The position numbers and the translations under genes were made by a program. The notes under the pieces are model-generated. The model saw only the letters and a program-made list of their open reading frames with translations. It ran no database searches and was not told the DNA's origin. Below, piece after piece: positions 18,118 to 26,807 of a stretch of DNA of 64,000 nt. Numbering within the stretch: position 1 is the first letter of the stretch; each line of letters opens with the position of its first letter. Origin of the DNA: RHLJ01 sp965242845 (GTDB taxonomy: Bacteria > Bacteroidota > Rhodothermia > Balneolales > Balneolaceae); contig CBDETC010000003.1 in the NCBI GenBank assembly GCA_965242845.1, forward strand, positions 1,116,001 to 1,180,000, given 5' to 3'.

Positions 18118-18774
18118 TTGAAAGCCTGGAAATACGTCGTAGCGCTTTGGATGACACTGGTAATAGCAGGGGGAATACTCATCCAAATTCCTCGAATACC
18201 TATTCTTGAACAAACAGCTAGAAACATCTTTTTCCATGTTCCCATGTGGACGGCTATGTTTTCTATGTTTACCGTCAGTTTTGTGTATAGCATACGCCAG
18301 TTGAATACCCCAAATCTCTCTTTTGATATTAAGGCAGAGTCCGCAGCCAAAGTGGGAATGATTTTTGGTTTATGCGGTTTGCTAACCGGCTCTCTTTGGG
18401 CTCGGTTTACCTGGGGAACCTGGTGGACATTTGCAGAACCAAAGATGAACCTTGCTGCCTTATCAATGATGATCTATGTCGCCTATTTTGTGCTCAGGTC
18501 AGCCTTCGATGATGCAGAAAAAAGAGCTAAGATTTCCGCGGTCTATAATATCTTCGCGGTTACCACAGTACCCTTTTTGTTATATGTAGTGCCAAGGCAG
18601 TTAACCAGTCTCCATCCCGGAGCCGATGGGAACCCGGCATTTAGCGAGATTACGGCTCCGGAAATACGATACATTTTATACCCTTCAATGATAGGTTTTA
18701 TTGGAGTCGCATTCTGGATTTACGACATTACTCACAGGTATAAATCTCTTCAAACAAGAGTTGAAAATTCATAA
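18118..18774 (+). CDS. ccmC: CcmC-like cytochrome c biogenesis membrane protein
   Basis: This six-helix membrane protein of the heme-handling CcmC/CcsA family carries the tryptophan-rich WGTWW segment in FTWGTWWTFAEPKMN and a His in FHVPMW. CcmC attaches heme to CcmE. An in-frame TGA at 18115 leaves only TTG at 18118 or ATG at 18151 as starts. TTG is preferred because it preserves the first transmembrane helix, but no strong ribosome binding site is visible. It opens the operon ccmC-ccmD-ccmE-ccmF. CcmA and CcmB, normally upstream, are absent here, so the heme-release ATPase must be elsewhere or missing. Confidence 0.88.
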   Translation: MKAWKYVVALWMTLVIAGGILIQIPRIPILEQTARNIFFHVPMWTAMFSMFTVSFVYSIRQLNTPNLSFDIKAESAAKVGMIFGLCGLLTGSLWARFTWGTWWTFAEPKMNLAALSMMIYVAYFVLRSAFDDAEKRAKISAVYNIFAVTTVPFLLYVVPRQLTSLHPGADGNPAFSEITAPEIRYILYPSMIGFIGVAFWIYDITHRYKSLQTRVENS

Positions 18775-18796
18775 ATTTGAACGTTAAAGGAATTCG

Positions 18797-19036
18797 ATGC
18801 AAGAAGATTCAGTTGCCGTCGTTGACACCCTTACTCAGTCTTATGCTCCTAAGTGGAGCGGAGCAGAACTGGAGCAAGCCAACGCATTCATAAGCTTTAT
18901 GTATTCAAACGACTTAATATATGTTGTACTTGGCGTTACACTCATTATTTGGGCAGTGCTGTTGTTCTTCATGTTTCGAGTAGATTCCAAAGTATCATCC
19001 TTAGAAAACAAGATTAACCCATCAGAGAAAGAATGA
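18797..19036 (+). CDS. CcmD-like single-span membrane protein
   Basis: A 79-residue protein with one transmembrane helix (LIYVVLGVTLIIWAVLLFFMF) followed by a short cytoplasmic tail, VDSKVSSLENKI. Position between ccmC and ccmE and this layout fit CcmD, the small protein that helps release holo-CcmE from CcmABC. The N-terminal 40 residues are longer than in classic CcmD. It overlaps ccmE by 4 bp. Confidence 0.7.
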   Translation: MQEDSVAVVDTLTQSYAPKWSGAELEQANAFISFMYSNDLIYVVLGVTLIIWAVLLFFMFRVDSKVSSLENKINPSEKE

Positions 19037-19428
19037 AGCCAAAAGTAGTTCTTGGAATAATTGCCATTGTAGCCTTTACCTCGTTGTTGATGTTCAACCT
19101 TGGCGAAAGCATCAGCACCTACACCGATTTTGAAACAGCTACTGAAATGAGTTCAGCTCATGTTCCGGGAACATGGGATGATTCGAAAGAATATGGATTC
19201 TCAAAGGAGACCTTACAGTTTTCGTTTTATATGAAAGACGAATCCGGTAATGTAAAGAAGGTTGTTTACCCGAGACCAAAGCCTAATAATTTTGAAGAAG
19301 CCGACCGCCTGGTTGTCATTGGTGAGATGAGGAATGATGTATTCTACGCCAATGAAATGTTGATGAAGTGTCCATCAAAGTACAATAGCGGTGATCCTTC
19401 TGAGTACGTGAAAGCTTCTGAGAGTTAA
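19033..19428 (+). CDS. ccmE: CcmE heme chaperone, CxxxY variant
   Basis: CcmE is a membrane-anchored periplasmic OB-fold protein that carries heme covalently from CcmC to CcmF. The N-terminal anchor (VVLGIIAIVAFTSLLMF) and the beta-barrel with RLVVIGEMRNDVFYANEMLMKCPSKYN are evident. In classic CcmE the heme-binding residue is the His of HxxxY. Here the motif reads CPSKY, the CxxxY type known from some archaea and sulfate reducers, in which Cys binds heme. The family call is firm; the Cys chemistry is inferred from that published variant class. It overlaps the CcmD-like gene by 4 bp and lies 3 bp before ccmF. Confidence 0.9.
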   Translation: MKPKVVLGIIAIVAFTSLLMFNLGESISTYTDFETATEMSSAHVPGTWDDSKEYGFSKETLQFSFYMKDESGNVKKVVYPRPKPNNFEEADRLVVIGEMRNDVFYANEMLMKCPSKYNSGDPSEYVKASES

Positions 19429-19431
19429 CAT

Positions 19432-21939
19432 ATGGCAGAAGTTGGACCTGTCTTTGGAATTCTGGGAAAGCTGACCATAACGATCGCTTTCCTATTCTGT
19501 TTGATCTCTCTCATTTATTATTACCTCGCGGCAAAGAATGAGGATGAAAAGAAACTTAAGATCGGAAACTGGTTATTTGGTCTGAAAGGTTTCTTTATGA
19601 TTATTGGATCTGCGATGTTGGTTTGGCTCATCTTCAAACACCAGTTCCAGTACTATTACGTATTCAATTATACCAGCCTTGATTTAGCTCCGAAATATCT
19701 TTGGTCAGCCTTTTATGGAGGACAGGAAGGGAGCTTCATGTTATGGATCATATTCTCCTGGGTAATAGGACTGGGTCTGATGAGGTGGACCAGGGCTCCT
19801 TATAAAGCACCGGTACTCTTTTTTCTGGGGCTTACTCAACTCTTTCTTATTTCAATGATCTTAGGATGGAGGTTCGGAGATCTTACTTTTGGTGCTTCTC
19901 CGTTTAGAACGATAGCTGAGGAAATGCCGAATGCTCCTTTCCTTCAACAGAATCCAGATTTTGTACCAGCTGATGGAACCGGATTAAATGACTTGTTGAA
20001 AAGCCCATGGATGATGATTCATCCGCCACTTCTTTTCGTTGGTTTCGCTATGATGACTATTCCATATTGTTTTGCTATGGCTGCACTATGGAAGAGAAAG
20101 TATAATGAGTGGGTAGGACCGGCGCTTCCATGGACACTTGGTGCCAATCTTTCTTTACTAACAGCAATCTTCCTTGGTGGATACTGGGCGTATGTAACTC
20201 TTTCATTCGGTGGTTTCTGGGCATGGGATCCGGTTGAAAATGCCTCCTTAGTTCCCTGGTTGATTGGAACCGCCGGAATTCACACGATGATTATCCAGCG
20301 AAAAAGCTCAGTTGCTCAAAAATCGTCACTGATTTTTGCCATCCTGGCTTACGTTGCCATTGTGTATGAGACTTTTCTCACCCGCTCCGGAATTCTTGCT
20401 GATTCATCAGTTCATAGCTTTGTAGACTTGGGACTTTACAACCAGTTGCTGGTATTCATGCTCGTTGTAACTGGTGTTGGCCTGGGAATGTTTTTCTGGA
20501 GGTATAAGGAACTTCCATCACCGGAAAAAGAGTCTAAAATTTTGAGTCGCGAGTTCATGACATTTACAGGTGCTGTGATGTTGTTTATACTCGGGCTGGT
20601 AATCATCCTGGGAACAAGCTCACCCATTATTGGATTATTGTTTAATGATAACCCTACTCCTCCGGAAATCAGTTTCTATAATGATTGGAGTATGCCGATT
20701 GCCATTATAATGGCGATTTTAACAGTGTTAGGACAATATCTGTTTTGGAAAAAATATGATGCAGAGACATTAGCCACAGCGCTTATTTATCCATTATTGA
20801 TTACCTCATTATTCACTCTCGCCTCGATAATTATTGGAGGTGTTCGGGATGCATATTATATGCTTTATCTGTTTGCAGGATTCTTTGCTATTGTAGGTAA
20901 TTCCTGGGTGGTAGGAAGGCTAGCACTTCAGAACATGAAACTGATAGGTGGTTCCTTAACACACGTAGGATTTGGAGTACTATTGGTGGGAATACTGGCT
21001 TCATCAGCTTATAACCGTCCTCTTGTGGATCAGGATACAGAGGATTATAACGCTGCTGTGAAAAGGGGAGAGGTTCAGGATGAGCAAGGTTTTACTGTTT
21101 CGCAGACCTTAGATATGTTGGAGCTTAATATTGATGAACCTAAAATCATTAATGATCAATATATCGTTACCTACGAAGGGTATGATTTAAGCAATCAAAA
21201 CAGGCCGGGACAACAAACTTATCGGATTCGTTTCCAGGATAAGGATGGAGGACGTCCTTTCTACTTATATCCTGAGGTATATCCAATGTTAGCAACTTCA
21301 ACTCCAGGAAATGTGAGCTGGTCGGTTGATCCGGATGTACGTACGGGTTTATTTAGTGATATCTATTTATATGTAGCCGGGAGTTCATTTGTTGAACAAA
21401 GAAATCGACAAATTGAACGCCAGCAAGAACTTCTTCAGCCCGCTTCTGATACTCCAGAAGATCAGGCAATGACACAAACCATTGAGTTTGAACGAGGCTC
21501 TGTCAAAGAAGTAGGAGGGTTCAGGTTTACCTTTAATGATTTTGTACAGGCCGATTCTGCCAACCTTCCGGCTAATACAAGCATTGGTGTAAGAGCACAA
21601 TTAGAAGTGTATCATCAGCCAAGTGGCCAGACTTACCTCATTGAACCTCTATTTGCTTTGTTCAACGAAGAGGGGCAAACTTATGTATTATCGCCTCCGG
21701 TTAATCTTACTACTCATGATCTGGTGTTCCAGTTTACCAGCGTTAAGCCTGAGAGCAATTCTATTGAGCTAACTATTGTTGGCCTGGATGAAGAATACCA
21801 GGAAGATTGGGTACTTATTGTAGCGGAGAAAAAACCTTTTATATCAGTTGTGTGGACTGGTACGTTTCTTCTTATGGGTGGATTTACCGTCTCCATTTTA
21901 AGACATTGGGGAAGAGAACGTAAGAAAAGCGAAGAGTAA
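19432..21939 (+). CDS. ccmF: CcmF heme lyase subunit
   Basis: This is a large polytopic membrane protein that joins heme to apocytochrome c. The WWD-type segment appears as GGFWAWDPVENASLVPWL. The conserved helices HPPLLFVGFAMMTIPYC and TRSGILADSSVHSF carry the expected periplasmic His residues. A long periplasmic domain follows after about residue 520, then a last helix (VVWTGTFLLMGGFTVSIL). The 835-residue length is usual for Bacteroidota CcmF with its extended C-terminal domain. It is last in the ccm operon and is followed 10 bp later by a DUF5683-like gene. Confidence 0.93.
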   Translation: MAEVGPVFGILGKLTITIAFLFCLISLIYYYLAAKNEDEKKLKIGNWLFGLKGFFMIIGSAMLVWLIFKHQFQYYYVFNYTSLDLAPKYLWSAFYGGQEGSFMLWIIFSWVIGLGLMRWTRAPYKAPVLFFLGLTQLFLISMILGWRFGDLTFGASPFRTIAEEMPNAPFLQQNPDFVPADGTGLNDLLKSPWMMIHPPLLFVGFAMMTIPYCFAMAALWKRKYNEWVGPALPWTLGANLSLLTAIFLGGYWAYVTLSFGGFWAWDPVENASLVPWLIGTAGIHTMIIQRKSSVAQKSSLIFAILAYVAIVYETFLTRSGILADSSVHSFVDLGLYNQLLVFMLVVTGVGLGMFFWRYKELPSPEKESKILSREFMTFTGAVMLFILGLVIILGTSSPIIGLLFNDNPTPPEISFYNDWSMPIAIIMAILTVLGQYLFWKKYDAETLATALIYPLLITSLFTLASIIIGGVRDAYYMLYLFAGFFAIVGNSWVVGRLALQNMKLIGGSLTHVGFGVLLVGILASSAYNRPLVDQDTEDYNAAVKRGEVQDEQGFTVSQTLDMLELNIDEPKIINDQYIVTYEGYDLSNQNRPGQQTYRIRFQDKDGGRPFYLYPEVYPMLATSTPGNVSWSVDPDVRTGLFSDIYLYVAGSSFVEQRNRQIERQQELLQPASDTPEDQAMTQTIEFERGSVKEVGGFRFTFNDFVQADSANLPANTSIGVRAQLEVYHQPSGQTYLIEPLFALFNEEGQTYVLSPPVNLTTHDLVFQFTSVKPESNSIELTIVGLDEEYQEDWVLIVAEKKPFISVVWTGTFLLMGGFTVSILRHWGRERKKSEE

Positions 21940-21949
21940 CTTATTGTAT

Positions 21950-22654
21950 ATGTTCAATAGCAAAAGCCAGAAAGCAACGATTCAAAATTCAAAATTTAAA
22001 ATTTTAAGTTTTTGGTTGCTTATAGGCATTTTGCTTGCTCCGCAATTCGTTTCAGCTCAGGAACTACCTACCAACTCAGAACTCCCATCTCCAAGGACAG
22101 CATTTCTTCGTTCGTTGGCAGTACCAGGCTGGGGGCATCACTATGTAGATAAAACGAACTGGACAAGGGGACAATACCACCTTGCAGCCGATGTGGCTAT
22201 GATTCTTTCCTATGCAGGATTAACAATCCGCGGAAATCAGTTGGAACAAGAACTAGATGTGTATGCACTTAGTAAAGCTAATGCGGATATTTCTAGTCGG
22301 AACCGTGAATTTCAGCTAGCAGTAGCCACATTCGATAATCTTGAAGACTATAACGACTTTCAGCTTCGCTCCAGGAATTGGGATAATTTACTGCCAGACA
22401 TCCCCGAAAACAGATGGAACTGGGGAGAAGATGCTGAACGATTCCAATTCCAGGATATGAGAGAACGAGTAGATAGGAATAATAGCCAACTACCTACCAT
22501 TGCAGCTCTCATGGTTGCTAATCGATTAGTAAGTGCGCTCAGTGCTTATAATCATGCTCGAAGAATATGGACTAATGCTCCAGAGGCTAGCTTTTCCTAT
22601 CTCAATGAATTTGGGCAACCGGGGGTCACTGCAAGATTAAGGTTTGAGCTCTAA
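21950..22654 (+). CDS. DUF5683-like secreted/membrane protein
   Basis: The ATG at 21950 is preferred over a TTG two codons earlier. A hydrophobic signal segment (FWLLIGILLAPQFVSAQ) is followed by SPRTAFLRSLAVPGWGHHY, the S-x-x-x-PGxGxxY pattern seen in Bacteroidota DUF5683 proteins. A helical, charged middle and AALMVANRLVSALSAYNHAR follow. The function is unknown. The gene follows ccmF by 10 bp and precedes a bidirectional terminator, so it is probably cotranscribed with the ccm genes. Confidence 0.7.
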   Translation: MFNSKSQKATIQNSKFKILSFWLLIGILLAPQFVSAQELPTNSELPSPRTAFLRSLAVPGWGHHYVDKTNWTRGQYHLAADVAMILSYAGLTIRGNQLEQELDVYALSKANADISSRNREFQLAVATFDNLEDYNDFQLRSRNWDNLLPDIPENRWNWGEDAERFQFQDMRERVDRNNSQLPTIAALMVANRLVSALSAYNHARRIWTNAPEASFSYLNEFGQPGVTARLRFEL

Positions 22655-22681
22655 AAGCCCGAATTTAACATCCGGGCTTTT
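22653..22681. terminator. Bidirectional terminator between the ccm operon and the xylanase gene
   Basis: Stem AAAAGCCCG with CGGGCTTTT and an 11-nt loop, sitting between two convergent genes; A and T runs serve both strands. Confidence 0.85.
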
Positions 22682-22685
22682 ACAA

Positions 22686-24857
22686 TTACTTAATTAGTAC
22701 CATTCTTTTAGTTTGAGAAAATCCTTCAGCACTAAGTCTGTAAATATAGATTCCAGACGAGAGGGTAGAAGCATTAAAAGTGATATTGTACTCACCTTTT
22801 GCATATTCGCCATTAATCAATTGAGAGACTTTTTGTCCTGATAAATTGAAGACTTCTAAAGTTACTTTTGACGCATATGGTATGCTGAAAGAGATTTGAG
22901 TAGTTGGATTGAAGGGATTTGGATAATTATCGGATAACTGGAAATCACTTATATCACTATTTTCCTCGATGAATGGATTCACTTTAGAATTAGGGTTACA
23001 AGTGAGATCATTTGCATTGCTATCATATACGAGGTTTGGGTGAGTGACATTATCAACGCAGAAGTTAACGGTTACCCCTCCCTTTGCTGTAGCTATAGTA
23101 GAAATAACTGCAACCCCATTTGCATCGGTTACTCCTGAAGCAGTCTCATTGAAGGTTCCTGAAAAAGTACCAGATACAGTTGCACCATTAACCGGGTTTT
23201 CATTTTCGTCATGAATAGTGACTTCTGCTGTTCCTTTTTTATTTCCCTGACCTACACCTTGACCGTATGTTATAATATTTTGGACGTGTAAGGTATTACC
23301 GGAGCTTCCACCTTCACTTACGTTTACAGCTTGTGTTAATGCCCCTGCAGCACCCTCATTGTCTGTTACTGTAAGGGTAACAGAATAAGTACCTTCACTA
23401 GCGTAAGTATGAGAAGTAGTTTCTCCAGAACCATTAGTTCCATCTCCAAAATCCCAATCCCAGCTCACTATAGAGCCATCACTATCGCTACTAGCTGTGG
23501 CATCATAATTTACCATTAACCCTGAATTGGAGGAAGAAAAAGAAGCAGTTGGGCTGCTGTTTCCTCCAGAATTACCAAAATATGTTTCTCTCAGCCAGGT
23601 TAGGGCTGGGCGTTCCTGATTTGGGTCAACTACTCTTACTTCAAGGTTTTCATCTCCGGTAGCACCTTGTGCCCGGACAGTTATAGAGTTCTGTGCAAAA
23701 GGAAATTGTATATAACCAGTACAATTCATCTGGTCACTAAATCCTCCTCCTCCACAGGATCCATTCAAAAAAGCAGCAGTATTTGTTGCCTGATCTTCAG
23801 CTTGATAGACTATTCCGTCAATTATCGCATAATCTACTACTATGTCATTGTCGATATCATCATTTGTGAAATGTACCTGTATATCCCCTGTACCGTTTGT
23901 AGAATAATCTGAAAAAGCTGTACTAACAGTCCAACTTCCAAGAGTAGATGAACTACCCAATAGATAGGCGTTGGGCTTCCAGTGTCGTCCATTTATATAT
24001 CCCCAAAGGGTAACCCCCACTACACCCGGGTGTTCATACAGAAGTGGCCAAAGACTTTGAAACCGATTCAGTTGAGCTTGATCATCTTCAAATTCGAGGT
24101 CCAATTCCGAAATGTAAATTGGAATTCCTGTAGCAGCTAAATCATCTAGGCTATTCTGTATCTTCGAGTTTTGAGCATATTCCAAACCATGAGCTTGTAA
24201 TCCAATACCATCGATTAGGTTTTGGTCTTTAAGAATATTTATGATTTGAACATACTGGGTAGTATTTCTCCTATTTCCTAGTATTCCATAATCATTAAGG
24301 TGTAATTCTGCACCAGGGCAATGTTGTCTGGCTTTTTGAAATGACCATACTACCCAGTCCCATCCTGTTGATCCGCTTCCGCCAATAGCATCAGAATATG
24401 AGGGTATTACATGCAAAGGTTCATTTACTACATCAATCATATCTGTGTCAGGATATCTAGCGCAGTAAGATTGTATCCACTCTTCTACCTCCGTAGCTTG
24501 TTCAGCAGCAGATAGCCCTACCACCCAACCCGGTTCTTGCAACCCCCATACTAATGTATGTTGCTTGAAAGGTAAATTTTGTACCTGAGCATGATTATAA
24601 GCTACGTCCAAGTCACCCCAATTCATGGTATCACGAGTTGACTCTACACTTTCCCATTTCCCTGAGTTTTCAGGAGTAATCTGATTCCAGTATGTATCAA
24701 AGAGATATGGTACCTCTCCTCCATAAAAAATATTTCCGACAAATTTTGACTGCCCATCAGAAATTTGCGCATAAGATGAGGTATTATGGGCAATAATTGT
24801 AAAGAGGGTTAAGATAAAAATATAGCTTATATGTTTATTTAAGTGCGTATTATTCAT
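22686..24857 (-). CDS. Secreted GH10 endo-1,4-beta-xylanase with xylan-binding, PKD and T9SS domains
   Basis: The ATG at 24857 is chosen because it follows a GGAG ribosome binding site and begins a proper signal peptide. The GH10 catalytic domain comes first, with KQHTLVWG, acid/base Glu146 in VVNEPLH and nucleophile Glu251 in ISELDLE. A Cys-containing beta-sandwich follows (GSCGGGGFSDQMNCTGY to ITVRAQGATGDENLEVRV) that resembles CBM60-type xylan-binding modules. Then come a PKD domain (SWDWDFGDGTNG), an Ig-like domain and a type A T9SS sorting domain (NYPNPFNPTTQISFSI). It is therefore predicted to be secreted by the type IX system and attached at the cell surface to cut xylan. It stands alone, with no polysaccharide-utilisation genes beside it. 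Confidence 0.93.
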   Translation of the reverse strand: MNNTHLNKHISYIFILTLFTIIAHNTSSYAQISDGQSKFVGNIFYGGEVPYLFDTYWNQITPENSGKWESVESTRDTMNWGDLDVAYNHAQVQNLPFKQHTLVWGLQEPGWVVGLSAAEQATEVEEWIQSYCARYPDTDMIDVVNEPLHVIPSYSDAIGGSGSTGWDWVVWSFQKARQHCPGAELHLNDYGILGNRRNTTQYVQIINILKDQNLIDGIGLQAHGLEYAQNSKIQNSLDDLAATGIPIYISELDLEFEDDQAQLNRFQSLWPLLYEHPGVVGVTLWGYINGRHWKPNAYLLGSSSTLGSWTVSTAFSDYSTNGTGDIQVHFTNDDIDNDIVVDYAIIDGIVYQAEDQATNTAAFLNGSCGGGGFSDQMNCTGYIQFPFAQNSITVRAQGATGDENLEVRVVDPNQERPALTWLRETYFGNSGGNSSPTASFSSSNSGLMVNYDATASSDSDGSIVSWDWDFGDGTNGSGETTSHTYASEGTYSVTLTVTDNEGAAGALTQAVNVSEGGSSGNTLHVQNIITYGQGVGQGNKKGTAEVTIHDENENPVNGATVSGTFSGTFNETASGVTDANGVAVISTIATAKGGVTVNFCVDNVTHPNLVYDSNANDLTCNPNSKVNPFIEENSDISDFQLSDNYPNPFNPTTQISFSIPYASKVTLEVFNLSGQKVSQLINGEYAKGEYNITFNASTLSSGIYIYRLSAEGFSQTKRMVLIK

Positions 24858-24927
24858 TGTATCTCCGTTATTTGACTCCAAGTTTTGAGAGAATAAAGCA
24901 AAAAAAATGCTAAAATGAACAAAAAAT

Positions 24928-24946
24928 TTGAGCAAAAATTGCTCAA
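24928..24946. promoter_or_regulatory. Perfect palindrome TTGAGCAA-aaa-TTGCTCAA, candidate operator
   Basis: An 8-bp perfect inverted repeat with a 3-nt spacer lies in the divergent region, 71 bp before the xylanase ATG and 34 bp before truA. It lacks a T run and is AT-rich around it, so an operator is more likely than a terminator. The binding protein is unknown. Confidence 0.35.
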
Positions 24947-24979
24947 TATACTTTCTTATACTTAGTCTTATTTTTCAAA

Positions 24980-25708
24980 ATGAACAGATTTAAACTTACT
25001 ATAGAATACGACGGAACCAATTTTTCAGGGTGGCAGGTACAACCTGAGGCTCGAACAGTTGAGAGAGAATTAGAAGAAGCTTTTTCAAAAATCCTTCAAC
25101 AGCCAGTAGATATCGTTGGGCAGGGGAGAACCGATGCAGGAGTTCATGCTCTGGGTCAGGTTGGCCATGTGGATCTGCCGGGTGGCACTGATTCAGAAAA
25201 ATTGATTTTCGGAGTAAACAGAATTATTAGTGATGAAGTAGCTATTCATTCTATCGAAGAAGTAGCTCTTGATTTTCATGCTCGTTTTGATGCTGCTTCC
25301 AGAGAGTATGAGTATGTGCTTGCCAAAAGATACTCTCCGTTGAATCGGTTAAACAGTATTCTTTTACCCAGGAATTTGAATCTAGATTCTATGAAAGAAG
25401 CAGCCGCTCATATTTTAGGAGAGCATGATTTTGCCCCTTTTTCAAAGTTCAATGAAGATAATTTTACCACAATCTGTACGGTAGATACTTCTGAAATTAT
25501 TGAAACCGGGAATACATTGATTTATAGAATCCGTGCCAATCGTTTTCTTAGAAATATGGTTAGAAGGTTGGTAGGCACCATGATCAAAGTTGGGGAAGGC
25601 AAGTTATCTATTGATGAATTTGAAAAGGCCCTTTCAAACCCAGAAAGTGAGATTGCAACTCAAACAGCTCCAGCTAAAGGATTGACCCTTAAAAAAGTGT
25701 ACTACTGA
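24980..25708 (+). CDS. truA: tRNA pseudouridine(38-40) synthase
   Basis: TruA isomerises uridines 38-40 in the tRNA anticodon stem-loop. The start YDGTNFSGWQVQP and the catalytic GQGRTDAGVHALGQV, with the essential Asp in RTDAG, are intact. RANRFLRNMVRRLVGTM is the conserved C-terminal motif. The 242-residue length fits. It is divergent from the xylanase gene and appears monocistronic, as a 244-bp repeat-bearing gap follows. Confidence 0.96.
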   Translation: MNRFKLTIEYDGTNFSGWQVQPEARTVERELEEAFSKILQQPVDIVGQGRTDAGVHALGQVGHVDLPGGTDSEKLIFGVNRIISDEVAIHSIEEVALDFHARFDAASREYEYVLAKRYSPLNRLNSILLPRNLNLDSMKEAAAHILGEHDFAPFSKFNEDNFTTICTVDTSEIIETGNTLIYRIRANRFLRNMVRRLVGTMIKVGEGKLSIDEFEKALSNPESEIATQTAPAKGLTLKKVYY

Positions 25709-25801
25709 TAATTCTATACTGAAATGGACAGTTTGAAAAATAAGGTCATTTGTTGGTATGGATTGCAATGAGATAATCTTTTGCAATCTACATAAGTTAC
25801 A

Positions 25802-25900
25802 ACCCACCCCTCAATCCCCTCCGTAGGAGGGGAAGCTTGTTGTTCTATTTCTAAATTAGATTAAAGAGTTCCCCTCTTGTGAGGGAATATAGGGGTGGGT
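25802..25900. repeat. 99-bp dispersed inverted-repeat element
   Basis: The ends are perfect 10-bp inverted repeats, ACCCACCCCT and AGGGGTGGGT. Inside each end lies a small C-rich/G-rich hairpin (CCCCTCC-gta-GGAGGGG on the left). A half copy lies at 3207-3240. No coding capacity. It resembles the small mobile-like or extragenic palindromic elements common between genes in this phylum. The remainder of the 25709-25952 gap shows nothing recognisable. Confidence 0.65.
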
Positions 25901-25952
25901 CAGTTATAACTCTTTCGATCTCAAAAAGGCATTCTTGCTCAGAAAAATAATA

Positions 25953-26807
25953 CTACTCAGGGTTTCCAAGTACCACATCAAAGAAAACACTATCTCCTGC
26001 AAAAGCAGTAAAAATTCCCAGAGCATTCTTGATATTAGAAGGAGGCTCATTCAAGTCTCGCGAATCCTGGGTTTCAGCTTCAAAAAGATCTACATATTCC
26101 TCGTTTACACGATATACTTTTACCACATGAGGTCCATAAGTAACCAGACTTAACCCCAGGATTTCGAAAAAGCCTTCTGTGGAAGGTTCTCCAATAAAGC
26201 GGAAGCCATCCAGAGTGTTTGCAACTTGTTCGGGTAATTGGTCGGGAAGAATAGGACGGAGGGAGTCTACTCTACTTTCAATAACCAGGTAGTGGAAATC
26301 ACTTTCTGGTGTCCATTCAACAAGTAATCTGGATTCTTCCAAAGCTCTTATAAAGCGGTCTCTGATATTAAAGCCGAACCGGATATTAGGGATGAGCATG
26401 GTATCAGCTTCAATCTCCAGTCCGTTAGTGGGAAGTGGAACATAGGTAGTAGCCGTGGAAGTTCGATCACCGACAGTTACAGTTAAGTCGAACCGGTCTC
26501 CTCTTATAATTTCAACTCCCGTCGGATTCGGGTACTCATACTTACCGGTTGTCTCGTTGTATACAAGAGAATATTCCTCGTCCTGGTTTCGGGTCAGAAT
26601 AACATTAGCGTCTGGGATTGGGGTGTTGGCGCTATCACTCCCCGAGAATATACTGATGGTTTTAACAGTGATGTCATTAACAGGAAGTCCTTCATATAGA
26701 AAAGCTTCTACCACATAATTTGAAGTATCAGGCTGACTGGCAATGTGGCAAGAGCTTAGTATAAAAGCGAAAGCCAAACCGAGATATAGAAGTTTCTTTG
26801 TTTTCAT
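25953..26807 (-). CDS. DUF4249 lipoprotein, partner of the TonB receptor
   Basis: A lipoprotein signal with lipobox FILSSC is followed by a DUF4249 domain of beta-sandwich type (YVVEAFLYEGLPVNDITV, PIPDANVILTRNQ, GDRFDLTVTVGDRT). DUF4249 proteins are regularly encoded right after a TonB-dependent receptor in Bacteroidota and are thought to act with it at the outer membrane; the ligand is unknown. The start overlaps the receptor stop by one base (TAATG), so the two are translationally coupled. Confidence 0.88.
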   Translation of the reverse strand: MKTKKLLYLGLAFAFILSSCHIASQPDTSNYVVEAFLYEGLPVNDITVKTISIFSGSDSANTPIPDANVILTRNQDEEYSLVYNETTGKYEYPNPTGVEIIRGDRFDLTVTVGDRTSTATTYVPLPTNGLEIEADTMLIPNIRFGFNIRDRFIRALEESRLLVEWTPESDFHYLVIESRVDSLRPILPDQLPEQVANTLDGFRFIGEPSTEGFFEILGLSLVTYGPHVVKVYRVNEEYVDLFEAETQDSRDLNEPPSNIKNALGIFTAFAGDSVFFDVVLGNPE

